A DNA stretch of 64,000 nucleotides from Bursaphelenchus xylophilus (GCA_904066235.2 CAJFCV020000002.1:8122001-8186000); one strand, 5' to 3'; positions 21,648 to 34,900 are shown, counted from the first letter of the stretch. The notes: generated by a model from the letters alone, not told the origin. Numbers and translations are program-made.

Positions 21648-23355
21648 TTAGATAATATTTCGATCCTCCATATTGTTGAGAGCGGTTCTGGCAGCACGAA
21701 TTCCCGTGTAGACGAGTCCGCCGACGGCCAAAGCTCCTCCAACAGACGCGCCCATGCACAGTGCAGTTCCTCCAATGATCACGGAGACAACTTTGTTGGA
21801 CTGAAACGGAAAAATAATTGGGGATCAGAACTTTGAGTATTGAATTTAATCTCCTAAAGACCAAAAATTTACAGTAAAATTTTACCTGATCACTATCGGC
21901 GCATCCATACCTGGACCATTTGGCAAATTGCTCACAGTTGTTGAAAATAAGGTTGTATCCGCGGTTGCCCATCTGGAACGAAAAAAATTAGTCTCGCATC
22001 ATTTATCACATTTCATTACCACAATCAACTCTTATTGACCTAAATTTCGACCAAATATCATGTAAATCATCTTACCTTATGTTCACAACGCTCCTTCACA
22101 ATCATTGGTGGGAATGGAGTAAATTCATTGTCCAAAATATTGTTTATACGAACTAAGGAATCGCCAGCGACATTTAGGAACGGATCAACACGGACGTGGG
22201 CATCCGACGAACCTGAGAGAAGTTTTCCCTTCAGTTCACCTTTCCCACTTGCAATGTCATCTCCTTCATTTGCAAAATGGCAAACCACTTTTATGCCATC
22301 GTCCAAACCAGTGTAGACTGCCCAGTGCTGAAATTGATCCTTTAAAGATTCGAAGAACATGTGAATTGAACATGTTTTTAAAAGTTGAAAGTCAAGGGAA
22401 GCATCCTAAAGAGAAGAGAAAAAATAAATTAAAATTACGCAGTAAGTGACAGGTGCTTGTCGATGGAACTCAATTAGATCACCAATTTCGAGGTATGGAA
22501 GGAGTTCTTGGCCACTCATCCATCCAGTCTGAAGCCGGCCAGGTTGGAACATAACTCTTGCGCGTTCTCGGCACTCGTCGCAAAGAGGAGCTCTGCGAAG
22601 ACTAGACGAATCCTGGAACATTTTTAGAATCAAAATAATCAACCCAACTAGCGACAAAAAGTATCCATTTATATTACACTTGAGGTTCACTCGACTAGGA
22701 GTGGAAAGTCGCCGCAAAATCTTGCCAGCACTGAAATATAAATCCTCACCGATGCCAAATACTGATCAACAAGATCCTGTTGTCGCTGTTGGCACTCTGC
22801 GCACGGAATCCGCTGCACAACGTTGTATTGAATCCGTCCCGGAGTTCTCCGACCCGTGCTGTGGCTGAGAACGGCAGAAGCCACGGAAGATGCCGTTCCC
22901 ACTGAAAATAGCAGATCAACTAAACGCACAAAACAACAGACAAGAGCTGAGTTCAACGATTCTTCTCCAACTAACACAAAATCGACAACAAAATTGAGGC
23001 ATAAAAATCTCGTCAGCGCTGACGGTTTTTTCGGGTTTTTGAAATGAAAATTTCCGGCAGAATTGGTGCGACTTGCGCCCAAGGGTGTTTCGAAACAGAT
23101 GACATCGAGAAATGGCAACGTTGACGTAAAATAAGTACCACAACATAATGTTTAGACCCCACAATCACAAAAAGCATTCTACCACAACATCTAGACTTAC
23201 TCTAAATCAAATTTCGAAGGATTTTACCGAAATTACTCTGTAAAAAGTATCGTTATACCAAGTAAAGTTATCCTTTTATCTTATTCTTTGATAAGAAATA
23301 AAGAGGGCTTGAATTTTCATCGCTAAATCGACTTACCGACCGTCCAAAAGTCCAT
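21648..23355 (-). CDS. LRAT/NlpC-P60-like membrane-associated protein
   Basis: Belongs to the LRAT-type (H-rev107/NlpC-P60-like) thiol acyltransferase or phospholipase fold. Six exons (23337-23355, 22750-22901, 22439-22612, 22076-22327, 21886-21972, 21648-21800) join in frame to 278 residues. The first exon encodes only MDFWTV plus one base. Diagnostic motifs are the EIGDLIEFHRQ strand, the catalytic His region HWAVYTG (H116) and the NCEQFAKWSRYG motif with the nucleophile C212. The C-terminus carries a Gly/Ala/Val-rich hydrophobic segment (IIGGTALCMGASVGGALAVG), probably a membrane anchor. A Cys-pair region (CAEC, CDEC) precedes the domain. In worms EGL-26 is a known member of this superfamily; orthology is not established here, and the substrate is unknown. 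Confidence 0.88.
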
Positions 23356-23818
23356 GTTTCGCTCGAGCGAGGATTTATTTCGAGCTTTGCGAATGTTTTT
23401 CTTTTTGAGGAGAAATTGGACGGGTCTCTTCGCTGGTAGCGAAAAAATGAGAAAAGCACATGCTTTCGGTCCGATGAACACAAAGGATTAGGGGAAATGT
23501 TTCGGAAATTCAACGTGAATCTTGAACGGGAAACTAAAATACGGATTGCCTTCGTTTAGATGGCAAGTGCCGCAGGGCAGAAGGCATTTTTTCTGATAAC
23601 TTCTTGCGTGACTTTAGGCCACTGAGGGCAATGTTTAGGAATTATAACGAATAAAATTTTTGATGTTCTGCGATTCGTTTTAAGGAGTTTTTTACTGTAT
23701 CTTTATATAATCCGTTAGATGGATTAATTATGCCTGACACAATATATAAATATCAATTTATTATAAAATTGGAATACTAAATGACAATATTAAACAATTT
23801 TTTATAATCGGTTCAATT

Positions 23819-24175
23819 TCATTTTTTTGTTGTCATCAGCATCGACAACAAGACGGAGTCCTCGGAATGAAAGTATCGCTCTGCTCTTGTTTCAGTAAGC
23901 AGTTCATAAAACCAATTCTGCATGATCGTATCACCTAAAACTACTATTGTCAACTTGTTACAAAACTTAAATCTTACATCCGGAAATTTGTGAGGATCTT
24001 GGTAATAATCGATGAATTTCTCGAGGAGCGCTCGACTGACTTCAGGGGGGATTCCATCGCCATAAAAGTCCTTTATTTCATCGTAAATCTGGGCGCATGC
24101 CTCTTGCTTACTCTGGCCATAAACTGCGGGTAATTGCAGAGGAATCATGAAGAAAAGAATCGCGTTGGATAACAT
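23819..24175 (-). CDS. Small secreted protein, unknown
   Basis: A 118-codon ORF with a signal peptide (MLSNAILFFMIPLQLPAVYG, cleavage probably just after), then a short helical-looking region with two Cys (EACAQIYDEI, FKFCNKL). No family recognised. A possible 43-nt intron (GTAAGA...TTTTAG) lies within it, but using it would change the C-terminal frame to a less protein-like reading, so the unspliced ORF is preferred. It lies between INTS11 and the LRAT-like gene on the same strand. Confidence 0.5.
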   Translation of the reverse strand: MLSNAILFFMIPLQLPAVYGQSKQEACAQIYDEIKDFYGDGIPPEVSRALLEKFIDYYQDPHKFPDVRFKFCNKLTIVVLGDTIMQNWFYELLTETRAERYFHSEDSVLLSMLMTTKK

Positions 24176-24480
24176 AGTTAAACGATGATTTCAACCCCAT
24201 GAATTTTAAATATAGATCGTTATGAAATGGCAATTTAATTAAAATTCGGATGGAAAGATGATGCTCCATCATGTTTATAAATTTTTGCTCAAGCACAGAC
24301 TCTTTATTATTTTTTTAGTAGCAGAATTGCTTCGTAATTTGCGAAATTTATTCACCGTTCAACAAGTTTCTCAAAATAAATTAAATCTTCAACAGTAAAA
24401 AAACTATTCAAATTTACAAATTAGAGACCATTATCAACGTAAACCGTTCTGTAATTCACCAAATACACGGTATCCCTTGA

Positions 24481-27311
24481 TTACAACAATTCTCCGGCTT
24501 CACCAATCTTTTTGGCTCCGATTTCTTCGACCAAAACGCTGAGCCAGTTCTCGCGGTCGTCGTCCCAAATAATCTCCACATTCTTTGGTTCGTTGGGGAC
24601 TGCTGCTATCAAAACTTCACTATCGAACATGTCAATTCCATCCTGAAATTAATTTGAATTTAGTAGACTAACCAATTGATGAAATTTTTAAAATTTTCCC
24701 CTTAATCCGCCTAGTACGATATCCAAAAGTACCGTCCCTTATATTTTTTCTTATTCTAAATCAAATTAAAATACCTTGAAGGCATATAAACTCTACCAAT
24801 TTTCGATTGAAATATCGAAAATTGGACTACTATCATTAAAATTTAAATAATAAGTGAACCAACCGTTTTCTCCTGCAATTCCGGATCATATTTCCTCAAA
24901 ATCGCGGCGACTTGCTTCAGATTCAAATCCGTGTTCATACGGAAGACCTCGCTGAACGTAACGCTGTGCAATTTCAATCCCAATTGACTTGCGGCTTCAT
25001 CCGGAGCCACAAATTGTAACTGTTTTGTGTCATTGCTCATGATAAAGCATCCTCGAATTGGACAGAACCTTTTGGAGGCGCGAGGCCCCACAATCTCCAT
25101 GGATTTTTGGATCAGAGCTGATGGGATATCCACAAATACTTTTAGGGGAGTTTCAATTACGATTGTTTCGCCATTCGCCGGCTTGAAAACGGGGATGTTG
25201 AATTGCTGAAAATGGGGAAAATATGAATTAAAATTTAACCAAGAAATGGTATTCATAATAAAGTAAGAGTCATAATCTTTTAAAGAAACCAATAAAAACT
25301 GACCTTTTCCACTTTTCCTTTGAGAAATTCCATCTTGGATTCTTCCCCATGCACAAACATAACATTGGATGGCTCGACGTCCCTGATCAACAACATGATG
25401 CCCTTGGCATCGGCATGAGCAGAGAATGACATATATTCCACTCTCATATTGACTTCATACTGCAAATCAAACAAAAATCTACATTTCAAACGTTTTTTTA
25501 TATTACACTTGGCAAACTAGACAAAAAAATTGTCGAAAATGGTAAAAATGCAAATAAAGAATATCAAAAACAAATCAATCCACTCACAAGGCCCTATTTT
25601 TTCAACCCCTTACCTCCTTTTGATCGATCATGACCTTCTTCGCGCCAGCGATGACTTTTGCGCCAACTGTGCCGGCAGTACAATACCCCGGCATAATGAT
25701 CAAATTCTTTTCGTCTCCACACCATTTCTTAAAGATCCTCAACGACTGTCCTCCATGCAACATTCCGGGAGTTGAGAAGACCACCATTGGACCTGGTGCA
25801 TCAACATATGAGGGATCGAGTGGGGAGATGTGCTAAAACAAGGTAATTTAATAGAGATAGTAAAGTAAAACGATATAAAATCCCCTAAAATGGTGCTGGA
25901 GAGTTAGTATATAACTGCAGAAACGATTTGCAAAAAATATAGCGGATTAGTTACACAAAATTCCACAAAAAAAAATCAAAATCTCACCTTAAAGTCGAAC
26001 ATATTCCTTTGGACAAAATTTTTCTTTATTTTCTCATTGGTCCAGCCAATAAACAGTCGATAATACTTGGTGGCACGATCTGCCAGGCCGGCAGAGCAGT
26101 AAATCGGGACCTTTAGTCCAAGCCTTTCCCAGTACGACTCCAATAAAATGCATAATTCTTGAACTCGGCCCAAGGCAAAGACTGGAATCAAAACCTTCCC
26201 TCCATCAAAAACTGTGTCACTGATTTTTTGGAGGAAATCGCGTTCTCGGGCCCGTTTTGAGTCACGAATTGTACTGGCATAAGTTGTTTCTGTGATAAGG
26301 AGGTCGGGCTTTAGACCCGCAAAGACATGAGCAGCACCCAAATGACGATCGGGAGTCATGTTGAAGTCGCCTAAAAATATTTTGAAAAGTAAAAAATAAG
26401 AAACAGAAAGAAACAAGTCGTCGCAAAATTTAATAAATTACACATTCCACTTGCCCGTATATAAAACACTTTGGTCCCCAACTCGAATCAAGAACATGGC
26501 TGCACCCAAAACGTGACCAGCGTAGAAAGCCTGGATCGAAAACCCTTCATCAATCTCGACGACTTCATGAAGTCCAACCTCGACTACCTAAACACCAATA
26601 ATATTTCCCATCACAAGTTCGTACCTTTTTCATGCAATTCTTAATCATCTGACTGGTAAAAAAGTTTGTTTCTCCTCGAACTTCAGTTTGAATCTTCCGG
26701 TAGTCTTCAAGAAGCACAGGGACAATAGCTTTGGTCGGATGGGTCATATAAATTGAACCTTCGTATCGGCACATTTCTGTCATGTACGGAAGTGCGCCAC
26801 AATGATCAAGATGAAAGTGGGAGATGATAACAGCATCCAGGTAGCTGGTCAAGTCTCCTCCTCCACCAATATACCTAAAATTTTTATATAAGATGTCTAA
26901 TTTATATTATCCTTGACGTATTTCTTAAAAAAATAGAATTTCGCAAAGCTTTCCTTTTGCAAATCTTTCGCAAAAGTTTCTTCACAAGAACCAATTTCCG
27001 GAAGGGTCGCCAGCTTTATACAGTTTCACTGACTCTTTTCCTAGTACAATTCTTGTTCTTGATACCTAAAATTTAAAGAAAAATCAAATAACTCACGAAA
27101 AATCAGGGAATCTTCGTTCATCTTGATAGCCCATGTGCATCCCACAATCCAACATGATATTCTTTCCATTAATTGACAATAATATACAACTTCTACCTAC
27201 ATCTTGTCCCGCTCCTAATGGGACCACCTAAAACAATACAAATTGATGCGAGAAACGAAACCTTCTGATCATATTCAAAAAGTCGATGCCACTTACTCTA
27301 ATTTTAGGCAT
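24481..27311 (-). CDS. INTS11: Integrator complex subunit 11, metallo-beta-lactamase/beta-CASP RNA endonuclease
   Basis: Catalytic subunit of Integrator, which cleaves the 3' ends of snRNAs and attenuates nascent transcripts in the nucleus. Nine exons (27297-27311, 27097-27227, 26625-26874, 26455-26587, 25988-26370, 25614-25832, 25304-25459, 24864-25205, 24481-24642) join to 596 residues, the expected length; CPSF73 is longer and starts differently. The first exon encodes only MPKIR. Motifs: [12 protein letters not shown], the zinc motif HFHLDH at 68-73, [28 protein letters not shown], and the beta-CASP blocks [17 protein letters not shown] and [11 protein letters not shown]. The intron between 26455 and 26370 uses a GC donor (GCAAGT), since a GT donor there would break the frame. 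The C-terminus is the INTS9-interacting region. Confidence 0.96.
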
Positions 27312-27465
27312 GATCCAGTCGAATTTCTCTGCAGAAACCAAAAATTTTTTATCCAAAATTTCGTAAAAATAATATTTTCGTCTTGCAACATAATGCCAAG
27401 ATAAGCCAAAACAGCGGAAAATTGTCGATTCAAAAGACAAAAAGGTTCAACAAAATAAAAACGAC

Positions 27466-30400
27466 GATATAAGGCGCGTGCGTTCTACTTTTCTTCTGAC
27501 TTCCTCGCAGAAAACCCGCATTTCTTGTCTGTGGGCCCGCTAGACAAGAAATGCGCAATTCTTGGCTGAGCAGAGAAAAAAAGAAAAAATCTTCACGGGC
27601 AGACATGGCAAAAGGGGCCGGGCCCGGGGCCCTTCGGGCCCCAGGCCCGGCCCCCGAAAAGTTGGGCCCGGGGCACCTTCGGCCCGGCCCGGCCCGGCCC
27701 TGAGGGGTCTTACGGCCCGGCCCGGCCCGGCCCTCAAAGGTCTTAAGGCCCGGCCCGGCCCTTTTTTTCATTACTCTAAATTTTGCATTTTAATTGCTAT
27801 TTTTTTTGTTTTAAGATGTTACCACGAAGTTTTCGGTGTTTTACTTGATACAAACGGCCAGCGGTTTCGATATAGGACCAATAATGATGAATAATTGGAG
27901 AATTTTTATCCAGATGTCATGGATAATATAATTTACCTTCTCAAATGCTATGCATTGGTTTTTCCTGGAGTCTGGCGATGGATTTGACAATCAAATGGCC
28001 TGTCTGATGTTTTCAATTTACTTTCACGACCTTCTTACCTGTGATTCAATTTTCCATCTTCCAAAAAATCATCAAAAATCTCAAAAACGTGTAGAAAACA
28101 TGAATATTATTTTTAAATCATCAATCTTCTTGTGATTCTTATATTCTTATTACATTTCCAACATGTCAACACTTTTTACGCCGCTCAATTCGTCCTAGTT
28201 CGGACGAAATCATCATGGATAATATCGGGGAAACTCAGAAAATCGTCCAAAAATCAATATCAAGCTTCAGAAATAGTTCTAAGTTTCACATATTCTCATT
28301 CCCCAAGGACTGCTGGACATTTTCCACTAAAAATCAAAATTTTGATTTTTCTACAGTAATCCATCTACTACGGTAACTCATAGTATGATGGACGGAAAAA
28401 TTTAAAAATTTGCACAGAGAATTTTCATGCCGTGAGTTATAATTTCGCCAAGTTTCATCCAAATCCATGGACCGCTACCAGAGTTATTGAAGATTATATT
28501 TTCCAAAAACTCCTTTTTTGAACCTTCAAAATCGGTTTTTCATCCTTATAGTAACTACTGGGCACATTTTGGAAACCATATCTCAGGCATAAGTTGACCG
28601 ATTTTTGATTTTTAAAAAGTATTTGGACTAATTCGAGTACTGCGAGCCAAGTTATGACGTTAGTTTTTGCCCTAAGGGGTCAAATATGGCCAAAAACACA
28701 ATGCCAAAATATTGCCAAAATGGCGGGAAACGGTGTTTTTGATCGAATTTGAGCGGATTTTTGTGTGTTATGGCTTTTGTATATACTCAAGATCTTATGC
28801 TTTAAATGTTGTATTTTTCATGGCAGGTTGAGGGTGTTTCATGCTGAAAGTTCTAATCTCAGATTTTTAAGCAGAAAGTGGAATATCTCACCACGATGGA
28901 ACGTTAAAAATAAAAAAATAACGCGAATGTGCTGCTCAGACACTTCTTCAACTATTTTAATCATGTAACCGCCAAGATCCGTTCAAAGAAAAACTTTCCC
29001 GCCATTTTGGCAATATTTTGGCATTGTGTTTTCGGCCATATTTGACCTCTTAGGGCAAAAACTAACGTCATAACTTGGCTCGCAGTACTCGAATTAGTCC
29101 GAATACTTTTTAAAAATCAAAAATCGGTCAACTTATGCCTGAGATATGGTTTCCAAAATGTGCCCAGTAGTTACTATAAGGATGAAAAACCGATTTTGAA
29201 GGTTCAAAAAAGGAGTTTTTGGAAAATATAATCTTCAATAACTCTGGTAGCGGTCCATGGATTTGGATGAAACTTGGCGAAATTATAATTCACGGCATGA
29301 AAATTCTCTGTGCAAATTTTTTTAATTTTTCCGTCCGTCATACTATGAATTACCATAGTAAATGGATTACTGTAGAAAAATGAAAATTTTCATTTTTAGT
29401 GGAAAATGTCCAGCAGTCCTTGGGGAATGAGAATATGGGCGACTTAGAACTATTTCTGAAGCTTGATATTGATTTTTGAACGATTTTCTGAGTTTTCCCC
29501 GATATTATCCATGATGATTTCGTCCGAACTAGGACGAATTGAGCGGCGTAAAAAGTGTTGACATGTTGGAAATGTAATAAGAATATAAGAACCACAAGAA
29601 GATTGATGATTTAAAAATAATATTCATGTTTTCTACACGTTTTTGAGATTTTTGATGATTTTTTGGAAGATGGAAAATTGAATCACAGGTAAGAAGGTCG
29701 TGAAAGTAAATTGAAAACATCAGACAGGCCATTTGATTGTCAAATCCATCGCCAGACTCCAGGAAAAACCAATGCATAGCATTTGAGAAGGTAAATTATA
29801 TTATCCATGACATCTGGATAAAAATTCTCCAATTATTCATCATTATTGGTCATAAATTGAGCCGGTTGCCGATTTATAACAAAGAACATACCAATATCCT
29901 TATGAATATACAGGTTTAAGCCAATGGAAGGTCGGGGATTTGTAATGAAAAAATATTTTGGACAAAATTAGTTGAAAAAGAGTGAAACACTGTTCAAATT
30001 TGACTAAAAGTTAACTTTTAAAAACTTTTTCGATGTATTTTGTCATTGCCAGTAAGGTTCTAAGTAGTAAATGAGGTTTTCCTGTCTTACAAACCGCTTT
30101 TACTTCCAAAAACAAAAAATTTTTTGCTCAAAACAGAATGCCAAAAAAAATTGGCACCCCAATTTTTCGTTTCAAGACAAAAATTAAAAAAAATTTTTTT
30201 TGAAGGGGCCGGGCCCAAATTTTTTCAGGCCCCACGGCCCGGCCCGAAAAACCAACCCTAGGCCCCACGGCCCGGCCCCCGGAACGTTGGGCCCGGCCCG
30301 GCCCTTTTCAAAATTTCCAAAGCCCGGCCCGGCCCCCCTGCCATGTCTGTTCACGGGGAGAGAGCAGAAAATTGCGCAATATTGCGCAATGTTACGCAAT

Positions 30401-30505
30401 TTTAGACAAGAATTGCGTGTTTCTTGTCTAGCGGGCCCACAGACAAGAAATGCGGGTTTTCTGCGAGAAAGTCCGAAGAGAAGTAGAACGCACGCGCCTT
30501 ATATC
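27466..30505. repeat. 3.0-kb palindromic element B with GC-rich flanks
   Basis: Terminal inverted repeats start GATATAAGGCGCGTGCG and end with its inverse. Inside each end is a diverged block containing GTGGGCCCGCTAGACAAGAAATGCG and then a GC-rich tract of GGCCCGG units (27610-27760 and 30200-30345). The core is a second, nearly perfect inverted repeat: arms about 27893-28738 and 28990-29835, loop about 250 bp. No transposase motif appears in any frame. It fills the whole gap between INTS11 and the membrane-protein gene. Composition is strikingly different from the AT-rich surroundings. Confidence 0.85.
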
Positions 30506-30532
30506 TAAAAAAATATTTCAGGGCAAATCAGT

Positions 30533-32251
30533 TTATTTAGCGGGAGTACGCTCAATGTTAGTTTCAGATCCGGTTTTGGAATCAGGAGAGCTGCCGGGCG
30601 GCTTGGCAATGTTGTTGTTGGGCCCATTGGAGACCTTACTTTCGACCTTGCTCTTCGACGCCTTCGACTCCTTCTTGCTGTTGGCGGACTTCTTGGTCTT
30701 GCTGGCTTTGCTCTTCTTTTCCTTGGCCGAGGCTTTGGATTTCATCGACTTTTTGGCCGCTTTCGCCTTCTTCTTTCCTTTGGGGGACGTCTAAAATAAT
30801 AATAAACGCCAAATCTCGGGGATTTCAATTAATCCCAAGAAATTTAGATCTCAAGAACTTTTAGAAACTCTATAACCAAACGATGAATAAGGTCTGACTT
30901 ACTCTCGAGTTGCCCACCCTTCCGGAGACAATCAAACAAGCCACCAAAAAGGCCAAGCAGATGATCGTGGCGCCCAAAGCAAACCAGAAGCAGCTAGAAT
31001 CACACAGGAACGGGTCGACGAATTCTTGGAAGGCCGACTTTTCAGTCACCACTTCAGCAGGAACTTGCGGATTAAATTCCATGGCCTGGATGTCATCGCT
31101 GACGATCTTGTCGAAGGCATCGAAGATGTCAGCAGATGAGTCCTGGAAAAAAACGGTAGCTAAACTTTATGAAAAACATACTCAAAAGGTCGATGTCAAT
31201 ACTCCCAGTCTGTCAGCAAAACTCAAAAACGATCGGCTCACTGCATGTCAATCCAAAATAGAAGAAAAAATTTCCCGCCCCTTTTTAGTGATTCGTTCAA
31301 AACGAAATGTCACTATCCGATAAAAGGCGTTTTCTTATCTTTCTTCTGCCTTTTCGAGAAAAAGCAATTATTTCGGGCAAGAAAAAGTGCCGATAATTTC
31401 GCGGCATTTCGTCTCTGTTTTTTAAATTCAAAATCAATGAAAACGATGCGAAGTTTCGAAACGGTTCAGGAAATGCGCTGGATTGACATACTGTAGCTAC
31501 CGTAACCCCAACTTACAAATTTATCCACAGCGTTCGGCGAGCCGCCGAGCCTGTTGATCTTGAACGGATAGATTCCAGTCACTCCTGCTGCATAAATGCC
31601 GGGACAACGGAAAGGCTCATCCTGAAGACAAAGAACGCATAACAAGTTCATCTCCACCTACCGTAAATTTGACGGTCATGGTATATGTGTAGGCGACATC
31701 GAACTCAAATTTAATGCAGGGCAAGGAGTTACTGTCAGTCAATCTGAGGTTCATCCCGTTACAGGTCCGATTGAAGACAATGTTGTACGGAACGTCGCTG
31801 GAATCGAGATTAAATTACATTACACATGATGAATTACGTGGTCAGATTCACACCCGAACAGTAGTACACTTCTTCGCCAATCTTTTCGAAAACAACCATA
31901 TTGAAATCGTACTCCTTGCAACCTTTGACCGCCCTTAAAATATACATTTGAAAAATGGGATAAAAACCATGTTGTTGTAGACTTCATGTAAAAAAATGTC
32001 GGCCCAATTCTGGATACTACTGTCTTTCAACAACTTACACAGGCAGGGACATCGGGACATGACAAGGAACGTCCTGAAAGTAACCAAAATTTTTTGTATT
32101 TTTTCCATTTTTTGCCAAAACTCACTCCATTCTTGTTGATGTTGACCATCGGGGGATTGTAGATGACATAAGTACCATTCTGGCCATCAGCCACACTAAC
32201 AAGCAGAAGCAGGGGCACGAAGAGGGTCCACATCTCCGAACGACCGACCAT
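30533..32251 (-). CDS. Type I membrane protein with Lys/Ser/Ala-rich cytosolic tail, unknown family
   Basis: Seven exons (32126-32251, 32039-32073, 31838-31933, 31662-31797, 31517-31621, 30903-31142, 30533-30790) join in frame to 331 residues. There is a signal peptide (about residues 1-23, MWTLFVPLLLLVSVADG), then an ectodomain of about 190 residues with nine or so Cys (PCH, GCKEY, YYCSG, RTCNG, PCIK, RCPG, LCDSSC). One membrane segment follows at about 217-239 (FALGATIICLAFLVACLIV). The tail of about 90 residues is very rich in Lys, Ser and Ala (repeated KKSK, SKAS, SKKE), ending in ERTPAK. The ectodomain is too short for a standard ZP domain, and I do not recognise it. Intron 5 (31143-31516) contains a MITE of family H. 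The exon at 31838-31933 uses an AAG acceptor. Confidence 0.85.
31245..31488. mobile_element. MITE family H, copy 2 (intact)
   Basis: A 244-bp element, ends ATGTCAATCCAAAATAG and the inverted GGATTGACAT. The body carries TTCGTTCAAAACGAAATG and GATTCGTTC-type palindromic motifs shared with the copies at 10468 and 53091. It lies in an intron of the type I membrane-protein gene. No ORF. Confidence 0.8.
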
Positions 32252-34900
32252 AATCGACCAAAGAAATCAGTCGGAAATGAGGAAAGGCTTCGGATTTTAA
32301 CGATTTGCGGAAAGGGCAAAATTTTTGCATAGTGTAACTGTGTTTTTATGTTTTTTTTTATTTTTTGTTTTTTCTTGTTATTTTGAATTTCGATTTTTTT
32401 ATGAAATTTGGCATTGTGGACGAAGAAGGTGTCAAAAATTGCATAATTTTACGACCACTTGCAATTATAAAAATTGTTGTGATGATATTTTGCTGAACGT
32501 TTGCTCATTTGTGGCCCATTTTTTAACCGTCCTCTTAATTTTTATAGCCTCTACTCGGTGAACAGATAGGCTCCTTGTCCACATTTTGAACAAAATCGAA
32601 AAATTTCTACTGTAAAATTCGATGAAATTCCTAGAGTCTCGCGTATGATTCCATAAGATTTAATCTTAAATTAAGCCAAATTTCATGAAAATCTTCGCTT
32701 TACTTTTCAAAGCCTCCACCTTTGATTTTTTCAGATGATTTCCGAAGCTTCCAAAATTTCATAGTTCCCAAGAATACCATTCTTTTCTACGCTGCCCATA
32801 ACTTTACAATTCTTCCCCTTCTAGTTTGTAATTAACACTTTTCGACAGCAGTCCAATTAAAGTTCAGACATTTTGCAAAGAAAATTGCATCATCCATTAA
32901 AATCCTCCGTTTTCCGGGTCCTTCTCCCAACTTTTCGAGCTTTTTGCCCCAGGCAATTTTTATAAAAAACGAATCCTTTGGACTTTATCATGAGGGAAAA
33001 TCGTCTATTGACCGATAATGCTCAGGAATTAGGAGGTTAAAAGAGCAATCTGTTACTATTTTTGAAAGGGTTTTAGGAAGTTTTGGTTCCTCATTCTTTG
33101 TAATGCTCGAGGGGTTCATATTGCCTTACAATTTTGCGCGGTTTATAAAAGATTTAAATAAATTCTTGAAAGATTTTCAAGACCTGCGCTTATCAAGCTT
33201 TTCAGACGAGAGCGTGCGGGAAATCCGGAGAGATGGTCAGAGAAGAAATTTGGGCTAGATAGTTGTGGTCTTTGCGCCAAAAAAATGATTTTTTTTGTAT
33301 GAAATTTTACATTCTTCATGTTGAGGAGCTTAGAAAACTTTATTATAATAAAAATTTGTGCCAACTTTTGCCAGAGTTCAGCCTTCCACCACTGCTCCTC
33401 TCAAATAGTATCATAACATCCCCCGAAATGGTTTCTGAATTTATGAATTACGTTCGGAAACAAAGAACGGTATAAAAATGCTAGAAAAGGGTTTATTTTT
33501 ATCCGCCGTACCTTTGCCGGCTCGTGATTGTAACCTTGATTGACATTCCCTTCCAAAAAAGTTTTCAAAACGGTTCTCTTTTTTCTACAAACATTATTGT
33601 AAACAACGTCGACCTCCAAAAAAAAATTTATTGACTGGATTGGTATTCGAATTTTCATCATATTTTTCAAAATAAAAAAAATTATATTTTTTATTTTTTT
33701 GGGTGTTCAAACTTTCCACAGGGACTAATATTTGCGATTCTTTCGGTTTCCAACGCCTTTTGGCGAGTTCTCTGTTTGATTTCTGATAAGTTTAGTTTTA
33801 ATGTCCTGCCCGTTTCAACCCGTATTAAATTCGTTTAAGTGGTCAATAAATGGTCAGTGATAAAGTGGTTTTCGACTTGTGGTTTTCTTGAAGTTTTTGC
33901 TTGCTGTACACGCTTATAATCCCGTTATATTCTGCCTTCTGGGACAAGGGTTTCATAGGCTAAATTGGCAATAAACCAGCTTCAATAAAAATTTTATGCG
34001 ATCGCAAAGTCAAGAGATCTGTTTTTAGAGAAATTGCAACATTTCTTATGCGCCGCTTCCCTTAGCCGGTGTTTTTGTTTTACTATTTTATTTTTTTTTA
34101 ATTACAAAATGAATATATTTTGGTTCTGAGAACGGATGAACAATAGAAAATCGGAAACAAAGTCCAGGCCAACTTTGAAAAGGGATGACTGTATTTGAAA
34201 GTAAAAGAAGAGTTCATTTTGAAGTCAGCGATTATAGTCGACCATGTCGAATGCTATTAATGAGCAGACTTTGACAGGGTTCAATGGATAGTCATCTGAA
34301 ACAGTTCGTAAACTGACCTCTCAAGATTCGCTCATATTTTTAACAATTTCGCCATACTCGTTCTGTCGATTTCCATCGATTGACCACTCGTCCCTCTGAC
34401 CCAAATCGAAGTTCTGCTTACGCCACCCAGCACCTCCCACTCAACCCAAATCACCGCCACATGTGTAATATAAAACAATAGGTGTCAATGTTTATTTTTT
34501 ATTGTCTGTCCGGTCCGGAAGAGTTCTTTATCCCAATTTCTGCGCTCTATTTGGCAGATGTCTTTTTTTTCTGACCCAATATAAAGCTTGAGTTGGAGGA
34601 TTAAGAAAATAATGGGCTGGTTGATCGGTCTTTTAGTTTGTAGTTCAGAGGGATCCAATTAATCGGAGATCGCTGTCCAAAAAGTCTGTTTTTTGAAAGT
34701 TTGGTGTTTGTTAGGTGTTTTCTTTCGATTTAACGGGATTTTGGGGCAAATGAGAGGTTTTAATCCAAACTTTTAATAATTTTTTTAGTTCATGCTTTTT
34801 TCAGGGTCAAATTTAATAATTGCTTTATTGAAATTATGAAAAATACAAAGGCCCGAGATTTCATAACTACGTGGTTTTGCCCTTCTTCAATAGCGCCTTC
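32252..34900. other. Intergenic, no gene recognised
   Basis: About 2.6 kb of AT-rich sequence between the membrane-protein gene (transcribed leftward) and the transporter (transcribed rightward), so it probably holds both promoters. A stretch near 33190-33340 weakly resembles the interior of MITE family F and may be an old relic. No ORF here has support. Confidence 0.4.

Noticed and set aside
24481..27311. CPSF73 (CPSF3) as the identity of the metallo-beta-lactamase gene
   Set aside because: The N-terminus [19 protein letters not shown], the FPDFS-YI context and the length of about 596 fit INTS11, which is shorter than CPSF73.
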